A stretch of DNA of 64,000 bases. It comes from Bacteroidales bacterium. Lineage in GTDB: Bacteria > Bacteroidota > Bacteroidia > Bacteroidales > GCA-2748055. The stretch is from contig JAOZQY010000007.1 of the NCBI GenBank assembly GCA_029931975.1, forward strand, positions 25,399 to 89,398. Reading direction: 5' to 3'. This document shows, piece after piece, positions 1 through 9,469 of this stretch; within the stretch, counting starts at the first letter, position 1; every line of letters begins with the position of its first letter. Under the pieces are notes generated by a model that searched no databases, had not been told where the DNA came from, and worked only from the letters and a program-made list of their open reading frames with translations. The position numbers and the translations under genes are program-made.

Positions 1-1
1 T

Positions 2-370
2 ATTGAAACTCTGCCCGATCTGAAAAATACAAGGAACCTGACCATGAAGGAGGTGCAGGAGCAGGAAGGAAAGCTTTTATTAAAGCGGATCAAGCCTGGC
101 GATTATATGGTATTGCTTGATGAGCAGGGCCGGGAGTTTCACTCCATTGGCTTTGCCGAGTACCTGAATGGACTGGAGGGAAGGGTAAAGCATCTTAGCT
201 TTGTCATTGGAGGTCCCTATGGATTCTCTGAAGAGGTCTATAAGAGGGCCGATGCTAAGGTTTCTCTGTCAAAACTTACTTTTTCTCACCAGATGGTGAG
301 GCTTATATTTATGGAACAGCTCTACCGGGCCTATACAATTTTAAAAGGGGAACCCTATCATCATGCGTGA
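2..370 (+). CDS. rlmH: 23S rRNA (pseudouridine-1915-N3)-methyltransferase RlmH, C-terminal part
   Basis: RlmH methylates pseudouridine 1915 of 23S rRNA in helix 69 of assembled ribosomes, using SAM. The reading frame is open from base 2, so the gene starts before the window; the last 122 of about 157 usual residues are visible. The SPOUT-family signature is clear: the VIGGPYGF SAM-binding stretch, the LSLSKLTFSHQMVR-type segment (here SLSKLTFSHQMVRL), and the family's closing EQLYRAYTILKGEPYHH. The stop lies 8 nt inside the next gene, so the two are translationally coupled. Nothing is unusual in the visible part. Confidence 0.95.
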   Translation: METLPDLKNTRNLTMKEVQEQEGKLLLKRIKPGDYMVLLDEQGREFHSIGFAEYLNGLEGRVKHLSFVIGGPYGFSEEVYKRADAKVSLSKLTFSHQMVRLIFMEQLYRAYTILKGEPYHHA

Positions 371-3300
371 TCAGCATACTTTTCACAGATTTATTCTACT
401 GCTGACAGCTGCCGTTTTTATGGTGGTGGGGATCATATCTGCCACCCTATTCAGGGAGGCTGGCTACTCACAGAAAGATGCCCGCAGCTTTGAAGCTATA
501 TTGCATAAGAAGGAGCGTCTTCTGAAAGAGGAGTTCCGGGAACTGGAAACCCTTCTTTTAAAAGATCATTCCACCGGAGTGCCTGACTGGAAATCTGCAG
601 AATACCAGGAGCTTGCCAGCAGAAAGGGAATCTATATTTTCTATTATGACCACGGAGAATTGAAATACTGGTCCGATCATTCAGTGCCCGTGCCGGATCG
701 ATGGAGACCACGACTGAACCGGGTTTTTATCTCATGGAGGAATGCGGATTATGTGTCGGTAATTCGACCTTTCAGTAAGGGGATGCTTGTGGGGTTGATA
801 GAGGTGAAGACTCACTATCCCACTCATAATGAGTTTTTAATCAATGAGTTTCAGCAGGATTTTAATCTTGATCCTGCGGTGGAGATCGAATTTTTTGAAG
901 CCGATGGCTCCGAATCTGTTTATAATGATGCAGGGGAGTATTTGTTTTCACTTGATTTCTCAGGAGCCAGGCCCATGTCGGCCGGATTAAAGGTCCTGGG
1001 CATATGTAGCGTGATATTCTCAATCCTCTTGTCTTTTATGGGCTTCTGCTCCATTTTGAGACATAGTTCAGGAAGGAAAAGACATTGGTGGCTTGCCGCA
1101 ATAACTCTGCTTATTGTTTCCATTGTTGTGGCGGTAGGCAAGTACTCCTTCCCCGCATTGTTAACGGATACAGAGCTGTTCCAGCCTGAACTGTTTGCCA
1201 GTCGTCTATTCCCTTCGCTGGGGACCCTGCTGGTATTCTCACTGGCGGCGTTGGCTCTGGGGGCACTCTATTACCTGTTTGGAAACCTGGAAAAGATCGA
1301 ATCGCTGCGCTGGAAAAGAGGATTAGCTACCCTGATGTTTGTACTTGCCACTCTGTTTCTCCTTATTATTGAGTACTTGATCAGTATTCTGGTACTGGAC
1401 TCCAATATTTCTTTTGAAGCGCACCGGATAACCACCTTTACCTGGAGCACTATGGTCGGTCTGACCATCATCATTAGTTGGTTTTTCCTTCTGGGAATGG
1501 CTCTTGACAAAGCCATCGTACTGCTGTCGGGAGTAGGATCGAAATCTTTGTTCTACGGATTTATTTCCATATCACTAAGCTTCCTGCTTGCCCTGATTTT
1601 CCCGGGTTTGAAGAGTTCCTGGCCGGGCTGGATTGGCCTCCTGTTAATCCTGAGCGCTCAGATTTATATGCGCTATCATCATCCCGGACGAATCCCCTTT
1701 TCCCGTTTTATTTTTCTTGTCCTGTTTATCTCCATCTTTATGACCATCCGTTTTCAGGAGAATAACCGTATAAACCTGGCACGTGAGCGGGAGGTAGAAG
1801 CAGTTAAGCTGTCTTCGGAGCACGATCCGGTGGCAGAGATGCTTTTTAGTGATATGTCCATGGCCATCCGCAATGATTCAATCTTTGCCACTTACCTGAA
1901 CCTGCCAGATCCGGATATTGAACAGGTGGTAAACAGGCTAAGGCGCAACTACCTGTCTGGTTACTGGACCAAATATGATTTGTGGGTAACTGTCTGTCGT
2001 CCCGAAGATGACGTCTATTTGGAACCGCCCGATGATGAATACCAGCATTGCTACACCTTTTTCGATGAAATGATCCAGGAGAGCGGTATGGAGATTCCCC
2101 AGAGCGACTTTTATTTTCTCGATAATCTGAATGGCAGGATCTCTTACCTGGCTGCAATCCCTTATTACAGGGCCGAGAGCGAACACCGGGTCTATATTGA
2201 GCTTGATTCAAAGATCTTTTCCGAAGAGCTGGGATATCCCGAACTACTGCTTGATGATAATTTCAGCTCCTATACCAGTACCCGCTTTTCTTATGCCAAG
2301 TATACCGGGGGTGAATTATTTGCCAGAGGCGGGGATTTTCCATACAGGACAAGCAGTTCCTTCTACACCAGCAGGAAGCATGATTTTGAGACCATTCAGA
2401 CAGGCAGGTATGATCATAGCATTTACAATGTGGATGATCAGAACACCATTATTGTAGGCAGTCCCTCCATTAGCATGGTCGATAACCTGATCTCCTTTTC
2501 CTATCTCTTTGCACTTAATTTCCTCGTGCTGGCCCTGGGTTATCTTCTTACCATTCGTCTTCTGAAACCAGCCTTTAACTGGAGTTTTAAGAACCGGATT
2601 CAGTACTCCCTGGTGGGAATCCTCTTTCTAACTTTCGTCCTGATCTGTGCAGGGACCATTTATTTCATTATCCAGCAATACAGTGTGGAGCAAAACGATA
2701 ACCTGAGGAACACCATGCGGTCGGTCTACATAGAACTGGTTCATAAGCTGGAATTTGAGGAGGACCTGGAGAACTGGTCGTCCGATAGCTATTACAACCT
2801 GGATGAGCTCTTACGGAAGTTCTCAAATGTGTTTTATACCGATATTAATCTCTATAATCAGGAAGGGAACCTGCTGGCTACCTCCCGGTCGGAAATTTTC
2901 GACCGGCAGTTGTTGAGTTACAGGATGAATCGGCAGGTGTATGAAAATCTGACCCAGGGAAAGGCGTCGGAATATATTCATAATGAATGTATTGGCAGAA
3001 TGAATTATATCTCAGCCTATGTTCCCCTGATGAACAGCGAAAATAAGTTCCTGGCCTACCTGAACCTGCCCTACTTTACCCAGTCGGGGGCACTTGCCAG
3101 GGATGTGACGAATCTGGTGGTGGCAGTGATCAATGTATATCTGATCCTGATGTTGCTTATCCTGCTGCTGAGTGTTATTCTTTCCGATAGGATCACCCAA
3201 CCTCTCAGGATGATCCAGAACCGCATTGCCCAGGTGAGTCTCAGTCAGAAAAACGAGATGATCCGCTATGAGCGCAGCGATGAGATACGTGGACTGGTGG

Positions 3301-4043
3301 AGGAGTATAATTACATGGTGCAGGAGCTTGAGCGAAGTGCCGGATTACTGGCACAGTCGGAACGGGAATCTGCCTGGCGTGAGATGGCCAAGCAGATAGC
3401 TCATGAGATCAAGAATCCGCTTACTCCCATGAAGCTTAATGTGCAGCATTTACAGCGTGCCGTTGCCGAGGGCAAGGACGATCCTGAAATGGTGAACAGG
3501 ATCTCGCTTACACTTATTGAGCAGATAGATTCCTTGTCAGCCATTGCACGGGAGTTTTCCGATTTTGCAAAAATGCCCAAGGCCAAACATACCAGGATCA
3601 ACCTGGTTTCCAAGCTTGCCAATTTGCATCAGCTTTTTGATGCCAGTGACAGGACTAAGATTAATATAGACCTGGGGGGATATAAAAAGGTTTATGTGAT
3701 GGCCGATAAGGAGCAGTTGATGAGGGTTTTTATCAACCTTGTGAAAAACGGACTTCAGTCGATCCCGGAGGGAAGGGAGGGAGTTATCAGGATAAAGCTG
3801 GAACATGAGGCCGGACAGATGGTGAAAATTTCCTTTAGCGATAATGGAAAAGGAATCCCCGAGGAGATCAGGGATAAGCTCTTTCAACCCAATTTTACAA
3901 CCAAGTCGGGTGGAATGGGAATGGGCCTGGCGATCACCCATAATATTATCCGATCGCAGGGAGGAAGGATCTGGTATGACACTGTTTTGCATCAGGGCAC
4001 GACCTTCTTTGTGGAGCTACCTGAATCCATAGAAAAAAGTTAA
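363..4043 (+). CDS. Large NtrY-like membrane sensor histidine kinase
   Basis: Predicted inner-membrane two-component kinase of 1,226 residues. It has an N-terminal TM (about 10-30), an extracytoplasmic segment, a cluster of about eight TM helices (208-460), a second extracytoplasmic region (about 460-700), two TM helices (703-765), a third sensor region (766-917), a TM (918-940), then HAMP, HisKA and HATPase_c. The H-box is EIAHEIKNPLTP-like, with the phospho-accepting His at 1014. The N-box Asn is near 1129, the DNGKGI box near 1160, and a GMGMGL box follows near 1185. The AHEIKNPLTPMK H-box is typical of the NtrY group. No response regulator is adjacent, so the partner is unknown. The ATG overlaps the rlmH end by 8 nt. 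It is much longer than standard NtrY (about 700 aa), because of the central TM cluster and extra sensor domain. Confidence 0.88.
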   Translation: MRDQHTFHRFILLLTAAVFMVVGIISATLFREAGYSQKDARSFEAILHKKERLLKEEFRELETLLLKDHSTGVPDWKSAEYQELASRKGIYIFYYDHGELKYWSDHSVPVPDRWRPRLNRVFISWRNADYVSVIRPFSKGMLVGLIEVKTHYPTHNEFLINEFQQDFNLDPAVEIEFFEADGSESVYNDAGEYLFSLDFSGARPMSAGLKVLGICSVIFSILLSFMGFCSILRHSSGRKRHWWLAAITLLIVSIVVAVGKYSFPALLTDTELFQPELFASRLFPSLGTLLVFSLAALALGALYYLFGNLEKIESLRWKRGLATLMFVLATLFLLIIEYLISILVLDSNISFEAHRITTFTWSTMVGLTIIISWFFLLGMALDKAIVLLSGVGSKSLFYGFISISLSFLLALIFPGLKSSWPGWIGLLLILSAQIYMRYHHPGRIPFSRFIFLVLFISIFMTIRFQENNRINLAREREVEAVKLSSEHDPVAEMLFSDMSMAIRNDSIFATYLNLPDPDIEQVVNRLRRNYLSGYWTKYDLWVTVCRPEDDVYLEPPDDEYQHCYTFFDEMIQESGMEIPQSDFYFLDNLNGRISYLAAIPYYRAESEHRVYIELDSKIFSEELGYPELLLDDNFSSYTSTRFSYAKYTGGELFARGGDFPYRTSSSFYTSRKHDFETIQTGRYDHSIYNVDDQNTIIVGSPSISMVDNLISFSYLFALNFLVLALGYLLTIRLLKPAFNWSFKNRIQYSLVGILFLTFVLICAGTIYFIIQQYSVEQNDNLRNTMRSVYIELVHKLEFEEDLENWSSDSYYNLDELLRKFSNVFYTDINLYNQEGNLLATSRSEIFDRQLLSYRMNRQVYENLTQGKASEYIHNECIGRMNYISAYVPLMNSENKFLAYLNLPYFTQSGALARDVTNLVVAVINVYLILMLLILLLSVILSDRITQPLRMIQNRIAQVSLSQKNEMIRYERSDEIRGLVEEYNYMVQELERSAGLLAQSERESAWREMAKQIAHEIKNPLTPMKLNVQHLQRAVAEGKDDPEMVNRISLTLIEQIDSLSAIAREFSDFAKMPKAKHTRINLVSKLANLHQLFDASDRTKINIDLGGYKKVYVMADKEQLMRVFINLVKNGLQSIPEGREGVIRIKLEHEAGQMVKISFSDNGKGIPEEIRDKLFQPNFTTKSGGMGMGLAITHNIIRSQGGRIWYDTVLHQGTTFFVELPESIEKS

Positions 4044-4095
4044 GAGGCATTTTATTTTTTGCTATATTTCGATTTGATTGCTTTAAAACCCTGAA

Positions 4096-7000
4096 TTGAA
4101 TCAAAAAAGAGTCATATTTCTGTTTTTCCTTCTGCTGGGTTTTTCTATGCGGCCAGCTTTTCCCCAATCATCTACTCCCATAAATGGTGTTATCAATGCC
4201 TATACTTCTGTAAGTGCTATTCTTTGTGAAGAGATAGGAAATTATGATTCCGTGGTGGTGGCCTCTACTGCAGCATTTGCAGTTGGCGATACGGTGATGC
4301 TCTATGGAGTGAAGGGCGCGATGATTGGCGACAGCATTGATTTTACACCCGGCAGTAGTCCTGCCTATGCACCCGGTGAGGATGCACAGCAACCCGGGAA
4401 TACCGGTAGATATGCCTTTATGATTATCAGGGAAGTGATTAATCCTGGTAATATCCTGGTGTTTAATGTCACTCTTGATCCGGAATTCAAGCCCATGGTG
4501 GAAGGGGAGATGGTTCAGTTAATTCGGGTGCCTTCCTTTCGTAATGCCACAGTGACCTCAGCCGGTCTTACATCTGAATCATGGAATCCCATAGGTGGAA
4601 CCGGAGGGGTGGTGGCCCTGTTTGTACAGGGAGTGCTTGAGCTTGATGGCGATATTGATGTGAGTGGGAGAGGCTTCCATGGTGCGCCCGGGAGTTCGGA
4701 CCCGGAATACAACGGCGATTGCTCCTCTGCAGATACCATGCTTTATTACAAGCACTTTTATCCCTATGCCGATCTTCGGGCAGGTTTGAAGGGAGAGGGA
4801 ACCACCGATACAGTTTTTCATGGCATTGGAGGAATGCGCGGAAAGGCTTCCAGTATTAATGGAGGAGGCGGAGGAATTGGACGTCTGGCAGGTGGTGGTG
4901 GAGGTTCTAATTTCTCGTTCGGTGCGCGTGGTGGAGCGGAATCCAGCTATTGCAGTCCGGGAGTTTCTGTTACAGGGGGCGCAGGAGGTTTTGCCCTGGG
5001 GCGTCCCGGCTGGTACTATGTAAATAATCATGCAGGCGCCGGCAATCGTATATTTTTCGGAGGTGGTGGCGGATCCGGAACCCTGATAGCTGGTGCTAGC
5101 TCCACGGATGGAGCCGATGGAGGCGGAATCGTGGTGATTGTGGCCGATACCATTTTTGGGAATGGGCACGAGATCAGAGCCAATGGAGCCAATGTTGCCG
5201 GATTGGCAGTAAACGGTGCCGGTGGTGGTGGTGGCGGCGGTGGCTGCATTATCCTGGATGTGGCCGGATATAAATCCACAGTTGATCTTAGGGCTGTGGG
5301 AGGAAATGGCGGGAATACTATTGGAACGGATACCACCGGGATGGGAGGAGCTGGCGGTGGCGGTATTTACTGGCTGGCCGGAGATACACATCCGGGTGTC
5401 AACCCTGATTTTTCCATGGGTACTAACGGAAGTTATGGTCCTTATAATCCCCTGGGAGCACCCGGTCTGCCGGGTCAAACGAATGACCTGGTAACACCCC
5501 TGCGGGGCTTTCTTTTTAACCCGGTACCCGGCGAGTTTACCTACTGTTCTGATATGGATCCTGATCCCATTGTTACTTCCGAGCCCAAAGGGGGAGATGG
5601 TACTTACACCTACCAGTGGATAGATAGTTCAAGTACGCAGAATTACTGGGCCAACATTCCCCTGGCCATCAACAAGGACTATGATCCGGGAATACTTACT
5701 GATACCATTTATTACAGGCGAATTGTGTATTCCCTCTCGGGAACCCTGGCCGACACCAGTTTTCTTATAAGTGTTAATATTCACCCGGCCATTACCGATA
5801 ATACCATAGCCGCTGCCGATACGGTTTGCTCCGGAAACGCCCCCATCCTCTTTGAACCCTCATCCACCATAGGAGGAGGACCCACCGGGGGAAGCTTCAC
5901 TTACAAATGGCAGCATATGCCCGATGGGGACCCTGGCTTCACGGATATTTCCGCGGTTACTACAGATCCCGACTACCAGTCGCCGGGTCTGACCACTACA
6001 ACTGAATTCCGGAGGATCGCCTATGCCGGGGTTTGTGTCGATACCTCCAATGCCGAAGAGGTGAGGGTTCTGGAAACCATCACCGGAAATGATATCACTC
6101 CCTATGATACCATCTGTATCAATACCGTTCCGGACCAGATCACAGGCCCGTTCCCTTCAAACGGCGATCAGGCCGATATTCGTTACCAGTGGCTTAGCTC
6201 CATCGATCCCCTGGTGATGGGCTCACTGATACCGGGCGAAACAGGCCTGAGCTATCAGTCTCCGGCCCTGAACCAGACCACCTATATTCGAAGGGTGGTG
6301 CTTTCGGGGAATGACAACGCCTGCAGGGATACCAGTGCTTTTGTTGAGATACTTAATGTTCCCGATATCTTCAACAACACCATTGCTGCCTCGCAGACTG
6401 TCTGTCAGGAGGATACACCAGATCCGCTGACTGCCGGCACACCCGGAGGAGGATATATGAGTCAGTACACATACACCTGGATCTCCAGTACCGATGAGAG
6501 TAACTGGGCACCTGCCACGGGGGGAGGGGATAACGATGTACGCAGCAATTTTAATCCCGGGGCCATGATGGACGGCGATACCACCTGGTACCGCAGGGTG
6601 GTTGCATCGGGAGGACTGGAACTGGTATGCAAGGATACCAGCGATTTTATTGTAATCAATGTGCTTCCGTCCATTAGCAACAATGTAATAACACCTGCAG
6701 ACGATCTTAAGTGCCAGTGGGAGATGCCCGAAGTGATCACCGGCTCTTTGCCGGGTGGAGGGGCTACCATAGAGGGAAATGACCCGAGCAGGAGCTATCG
6801 TTGGGAACTTGCCCGTGTAGATGGGGAGCCGGTTTCGGGCGAGTGGACTCATCCCACATCCGGTGCGGATGCCCAGCACTATACCGATCCCGATCAGCTT
6901 GTAACGGATGTGGATCGCTGGTACCAGCGGATCGTTGTTAGTGGTCCTGCCGGACAGTGTATCGATACCTCCAACCTGGTTCACCTGGTGGTTCATTCCG

Positions 7001-8544
7001 AAATTACGGCCAATGCCATTGATAACAACGAGGCCATCTGTTTTAATGATAGCAGGCCCCTGCGGCATCTATCCCTGGCGGGAGGAGAAGATACCATTGC
7101 TCCCGTATATACCTGGCGCCGTTGGCTGGAGGGAGAGACTTCGGCCGATGCAGTGCCCATAGCTGGCTCCGATCAGCAAGCTTTTTTGAGCGGACCTTAT
7201 TCCGATCCGGCTACCCTGGTCTATTATTACGATCGGGTGGTACAGATCGGAGCCTGTCTGGATACTTCCAATGCCATGCAGGTGACTGTAATGCAGTTGC
7301 CCGGCGGGGAGCTGAGCGATATGGACTTTACGGCCTGCGAAAAGGATACGGTTCTGCAGGTGAATCTCAATATGGGAGCTTTGATTGCAGGGCACTATGT
7401 GACTCCCTGGAACATATATCTCAAGGATGGGGTGCATACGGGGATCGGACCCGGATCGCTGGGTCAGGATATGGATACCATGGGTATCGTAATGGATACC
7501 GATGGAGCCGATCACGTAAGCTATAGCTATGAAATAGAATCCATTCGTTACTACCCTGAAGGGGATGACTATGCCTGTATCTCTCCGGCAGCTAACCTTC
7601 CTGATAATCCGGTTGTGGTGGCCCTCTCCCGCAGACCCGATCCGCAAATTCTTGTGGATGGAGCAGCCCGTGATAGTTTCAAGGTTTGCAACACTACTGC
7701 CACCCTGCAGTTTATGCCTGATAACGGAACCCTGAGCAAATGGAGCAATCCGGCCGGATCTGTATTCTTCACCTCTGGTGCGGAACCCAATGAGCAAAAG
7801 GTCTCCATTCCCAACAATCACGATGATTATGGAGAATACCGGATTTTTATAAAGAGTGAGGCGGGCGACTGTGCCGGGCTCGATTCCATTGATTTGCATT
7901 TCTTTGAACAGCCAGAACCCGCTTTTGCAGGCGAGGATACCATGCTCTTCCTGATCAACTCCGTCAAGCTGAAGGCAGATCCTCCAACAGCGGGCACAGG
8001 TACCTGGAGTCTCAGCGTGGGCGGGGGTATTATTGCAGACGAAAATGATCCCAATACCTATGTGTATGAACTGGGTATGGGAGAGGAAAACACCTTCACC
8101 TGGTTGGTGGAAAATGGGGAGGATGAAGGGAAATGTACAAGCAGCAATGATGTTACCATAGTACTGCGCAACGAAGTAAAAAAGTACAATGGTTTCTCGC
8201 CAGGTAATGGCGATATGATGAATGAGTATTACATCATGCAGGGACTGCCTTATGCGGACGAGTTTGAAGTCTCCTTTTTCAATTCCCTGGGGAATATAGT
8301 CCGCACCATTGACCAGGATAATGTGGATGAGCTGGTGATCGATCCTTCATTGATCATCAATGGATTGAGGGATGACGAGATGGTGATCTGGGATGGCCGG
8401 GCAGACAATGGGAACCTGGTTCCTTCAGGTACGTACTATTTTGTAGTCACATTTATTATGCATCAACGGGATTATCAGACCGGAGAGATTACCCGGACCG
8501 ATACTTATGAATTTAAAGATTATGTGGTAGTAGTACGCGAATAG
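4096..8544 (+). CDS. Giant secreted repeat protein with type B T9SS sorting domain
   Basis: Predicted exported surface or extracellular protein of 1,482 residues. The signal peptide ends near residue 23, followed by Gln. Residues 240-435 are extremely glycine-rich, with several GGGG runs. From about 475 to 1,070 there are around six tandem Ig-like repeats of 90-110 residues. Each opens with an NxIxxxxTVC-like strand, carries a YxWxxS core and a YRRIV motif, and ends with CxDTSN, so each has a likely Cys pair. The last 110 residues form a gliding-motility-associated (CHU_C) C-terminal domain, the type B T9SS signal (FSPGNGDMMNEYY, then WDGRADNGNLVPSGTYYF). The start must be TTG: an in-frame stop lies 12 nt upstream, and the first downstream ATG would cut away most of the signal peptide. 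Its neighbours are PorP/SprF and a PD40-PKD protein. The ligand or role is unknown; adhesin-like is an inference. Confidence 0.85.
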   Translation: MNQKRVIFLFFLLLGFSMRPAFPQSSTPINGVINAYTSVSAILCEEIGNYDSVVVASTAAFAVGDTVMLYGVKGAMIGDSIDFTPGSSPAYAPGEDAQQPGNTGRYAFMIIREVINPGNILVFNVTLDPEFKPMVEGEMVQLIRVPSFRNATVTSAGLTSESWNPIGGTGGVVALFVQGVLELDGDIDVSGRGFHGAPGSSDPEYNGDCSSADTMLYYKHFYPYADLRAGLKGEGTTDTVFHGIGGMRGKASSINGGGGGIGRLAGGGGGSNFSFGARGGAESSYCSPGVSVTGGAGGFALGRPGWYYVNNHAGAGNRIFFGGGGGSGTLIAGASSTDGADGGGIVVIVADTIFGNGHEIRANGANVAGLAVNGAGGGGGGGGCIILDVAGYKSTVDLRAVGGNGGNTIGTDTTGMGGAGGGGIYWLAGDTHPGVNPDFSMGTNGSYGPYNPLGAPGLPGQTNDLVTPLRGFLFNPVPGEFTYCSDMDPDPIVTSEPKGGDGTYTYQWIDSSSTQNYWANIPLAINKDYDPGILTDTIYYRRIVYSLSGTLADTSFLISVNIHPAITDNTIAAADTVCSGNAPILFEPSSTIGGGPTGGSFTYKWQHMPDGDPGFTDISAVTTDPDYQSPGLTTTTEFRRIAYAGVCVDTSNAEEVRVLETITGNDITPYDTICINTVPDQITGPFPSNGDQADIRYQWLSSIDPLVMGSLIPGETGLSYQSPALNQTTYIRRVVLSGNDNACRDTSAFVEILNVPDIFNNTIAASQTVCQEDTPDPLTAGTPGGGYMSQYTYTWISSTDESNWAPATGGGDNDVRSNFNPGAMMDGDTTWYRRVVASGGLELVCKDTSDFIVINVLPSISNNVITPADDLKCQWEMPEVITGSLPGGGATIEGNDPSRSYRWELARVDGEPVSGEWTHPTSGADAQHYTDPDQLVTDVDRWYQRIVVSGPAGQCIDTSNLVHLVVHSEITANAIDNNEAICFNDSRPLRHLSLAGGEDTIAPVYTWRRWLEGETSADAVPIAGSDQQAFLSGPYSDPATLVYYYDRVVQIGACLDTSNAMQVTVMQLPGGELSDMDFTACEKDTVLQVNLNMGALIAGHYVTPWNIYLKDGVHTGIGPGSLGQDMDTMGIVMDTDGADHVSYSYEIESIRYYPEGDDYACISPAANLPDNPVVVALSRRPDPQILVDGAARDSFKVCNTTATLQFMPDNGTLSKWSNPAGSVFFTSGAEPNEQKVSIPNNHDDYGEYRIFIKSEAGDCAGLDSIDLHFFEQPEPAFAGEDTMLFLINSVKLKADPPTAGTGTWSLSVGGGIIADENDPNTYVYELGMGEENTFTWLVENGEDEGKCTSSNDVTIVLRNEVKKYNGFSPGNGDMMNEYYIMQGLPYADEFEVSFFNSLGNIVRTIDQDNVDELVIDPSLIINGLRDDEMVIWDGRADNGNLVPSGTYYFVVTFIMHQRDYQTGEITRTDTYEFKDYVVVVRE

Positions 8545-8545
8545 G

Positions 8546-9466
8546 ATGAAAAGAAAATTGCTCATATGGATTTTACTGACAGTGCTTGTTTCCGGTACTG
8601 CCCAGAATACCCTGATTCCATCGGTGAGCAATTACCACCTTACCTGGACCACCATTAACCCGGCTTTTTCAGGTTTCCGGGATGCCATCAGCATCAGCTC
8701 CCTTTATCGCTCCTCACTTTATGGAGAGCTTGGTCCCAGCGATATGCAGCTGAATGTGCACACTCCCCTGGGCAATTCAAAGGTGGCCGTGGGTGGAGTA
8801 GTGGCCTATAATAATATCCCCGAAGTGCAGAACCTATATTCCATCATGAGCACCTATGCTTACAGGATATACCTGGGCAGCGGGCGGCTGGCTTTTGGGC
8901 TTTCGGCCGGAATGTATGGGGTAAACAGCGATCTCAGTGGTATTGACCTGAGGGATTCTGGCGATCCGGCCTTTCCAACAGAAGCCTATCAGCGCTGGTT
9001 CCCCAACTTTGGGACAGGGATTTTATATTATACATCGAACTTATTTGTGGGGCTATCGGTTCCCGAGCTTCTATCCATACCAACCGAGAGCCAGGGCATC
9101 GGCAATTTTAATTATGAGAACTACAGATTTATTCTTATAGGGGCCTACCAGTTTAATTTCAGTGAAGCTTTCCGTCTGAAACCAGCACTAATGGTTGATT
9201 ATAACCAGGCCTCAACCTCTTTTAAGGCAAGTTTGAATATGGGTTTCCTGGATTCAAAGGTCTATGTGGGCGGGGCCTATCAATATCCCAATTTTGCCAT
9301 TGCGCTTCTTAACTTCCAGGTAAATCCACAATGGCTGATTGGGTATGCCTATACCATTAATACAGGACCGGTTCGCACCTATCTGGGAGGGAGTCATGAA
9401 ATTGTTCTGCGTTGGGAGTTAAGACCGGTGATCCGGACCATCCCCGACGATCCATTCTATTTTTAG
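8546..9466 (+). CDS. PorP/SprF family type IX secretion system outer-membrane protein
   Basis: A 306-residue predicted outer-membrane beta-barrel protein of the PorP/SprF family, which attaches T9SS type B cargo or serves the T9SS/gliding machinery at the outer membrane. The signal peptide ends at A19 with Q20 next. Family marks are the early HLTWTTINPAFSGFRD segment, the repeated amphipathic beta strands, and a C-terminal beta strand ending in aromatic residues (DPFYF). It starts 1 nt after the stop of the large type B cargo protein and ends 3 nt before the PD40-PKD gene, so all three are co-transcribed. Cargo-PorP pairing of this kind is common in Bacteroidota, and the specific partner is most likely the gene just upstream. 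It could be a paralogue dedicated to this cargo rather than the general system. Confidence 0.9.
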   Translation: MKRKLLIWILLTVLVSGTAQNTLIPSVSNYHLTWTTINPAFSGFRDAISISSLYRSSLYGELGPSDMQLNVHTPLGNSKVAVGGVVAYNNIPEVQNLYSIMSTYAYRIYLGSGRLAFGLSAGMYGVNSDLSGIDLRDSGDPAFPTEAYQRWFPNFGTGILYYTSNLFVGLSVPELLSIPTESQGIGNFNYENYRFILIGAYQFNFSEAFRLKPALMVDYNQASTSFKASLNMGFLDSKVYVGGAYQYPNFAIALLNFQVNPQWLIGYAYTINTGPVRTYLGGSHEIVLRWELRPVIRTIPDDPFYF

Positions 9467-9469
9467 AAG

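Noticed and set aside
4579-5478. Long minus-strand ORF (299 aa) inside the 1,482-aa protein gene
   Set aside because: It mirrors the Gly-rich and repetitive plus-strand coding sequence, has low-complexity Ser/Thr/Gly composition, and no start signals or domain.
6223-7899. Two more antisense ORFs (281 and 276 aa) in the same gene
   Set aside because: They lie fully within the repeat region of a convincing plus-strand gene and show no domain or operon context.
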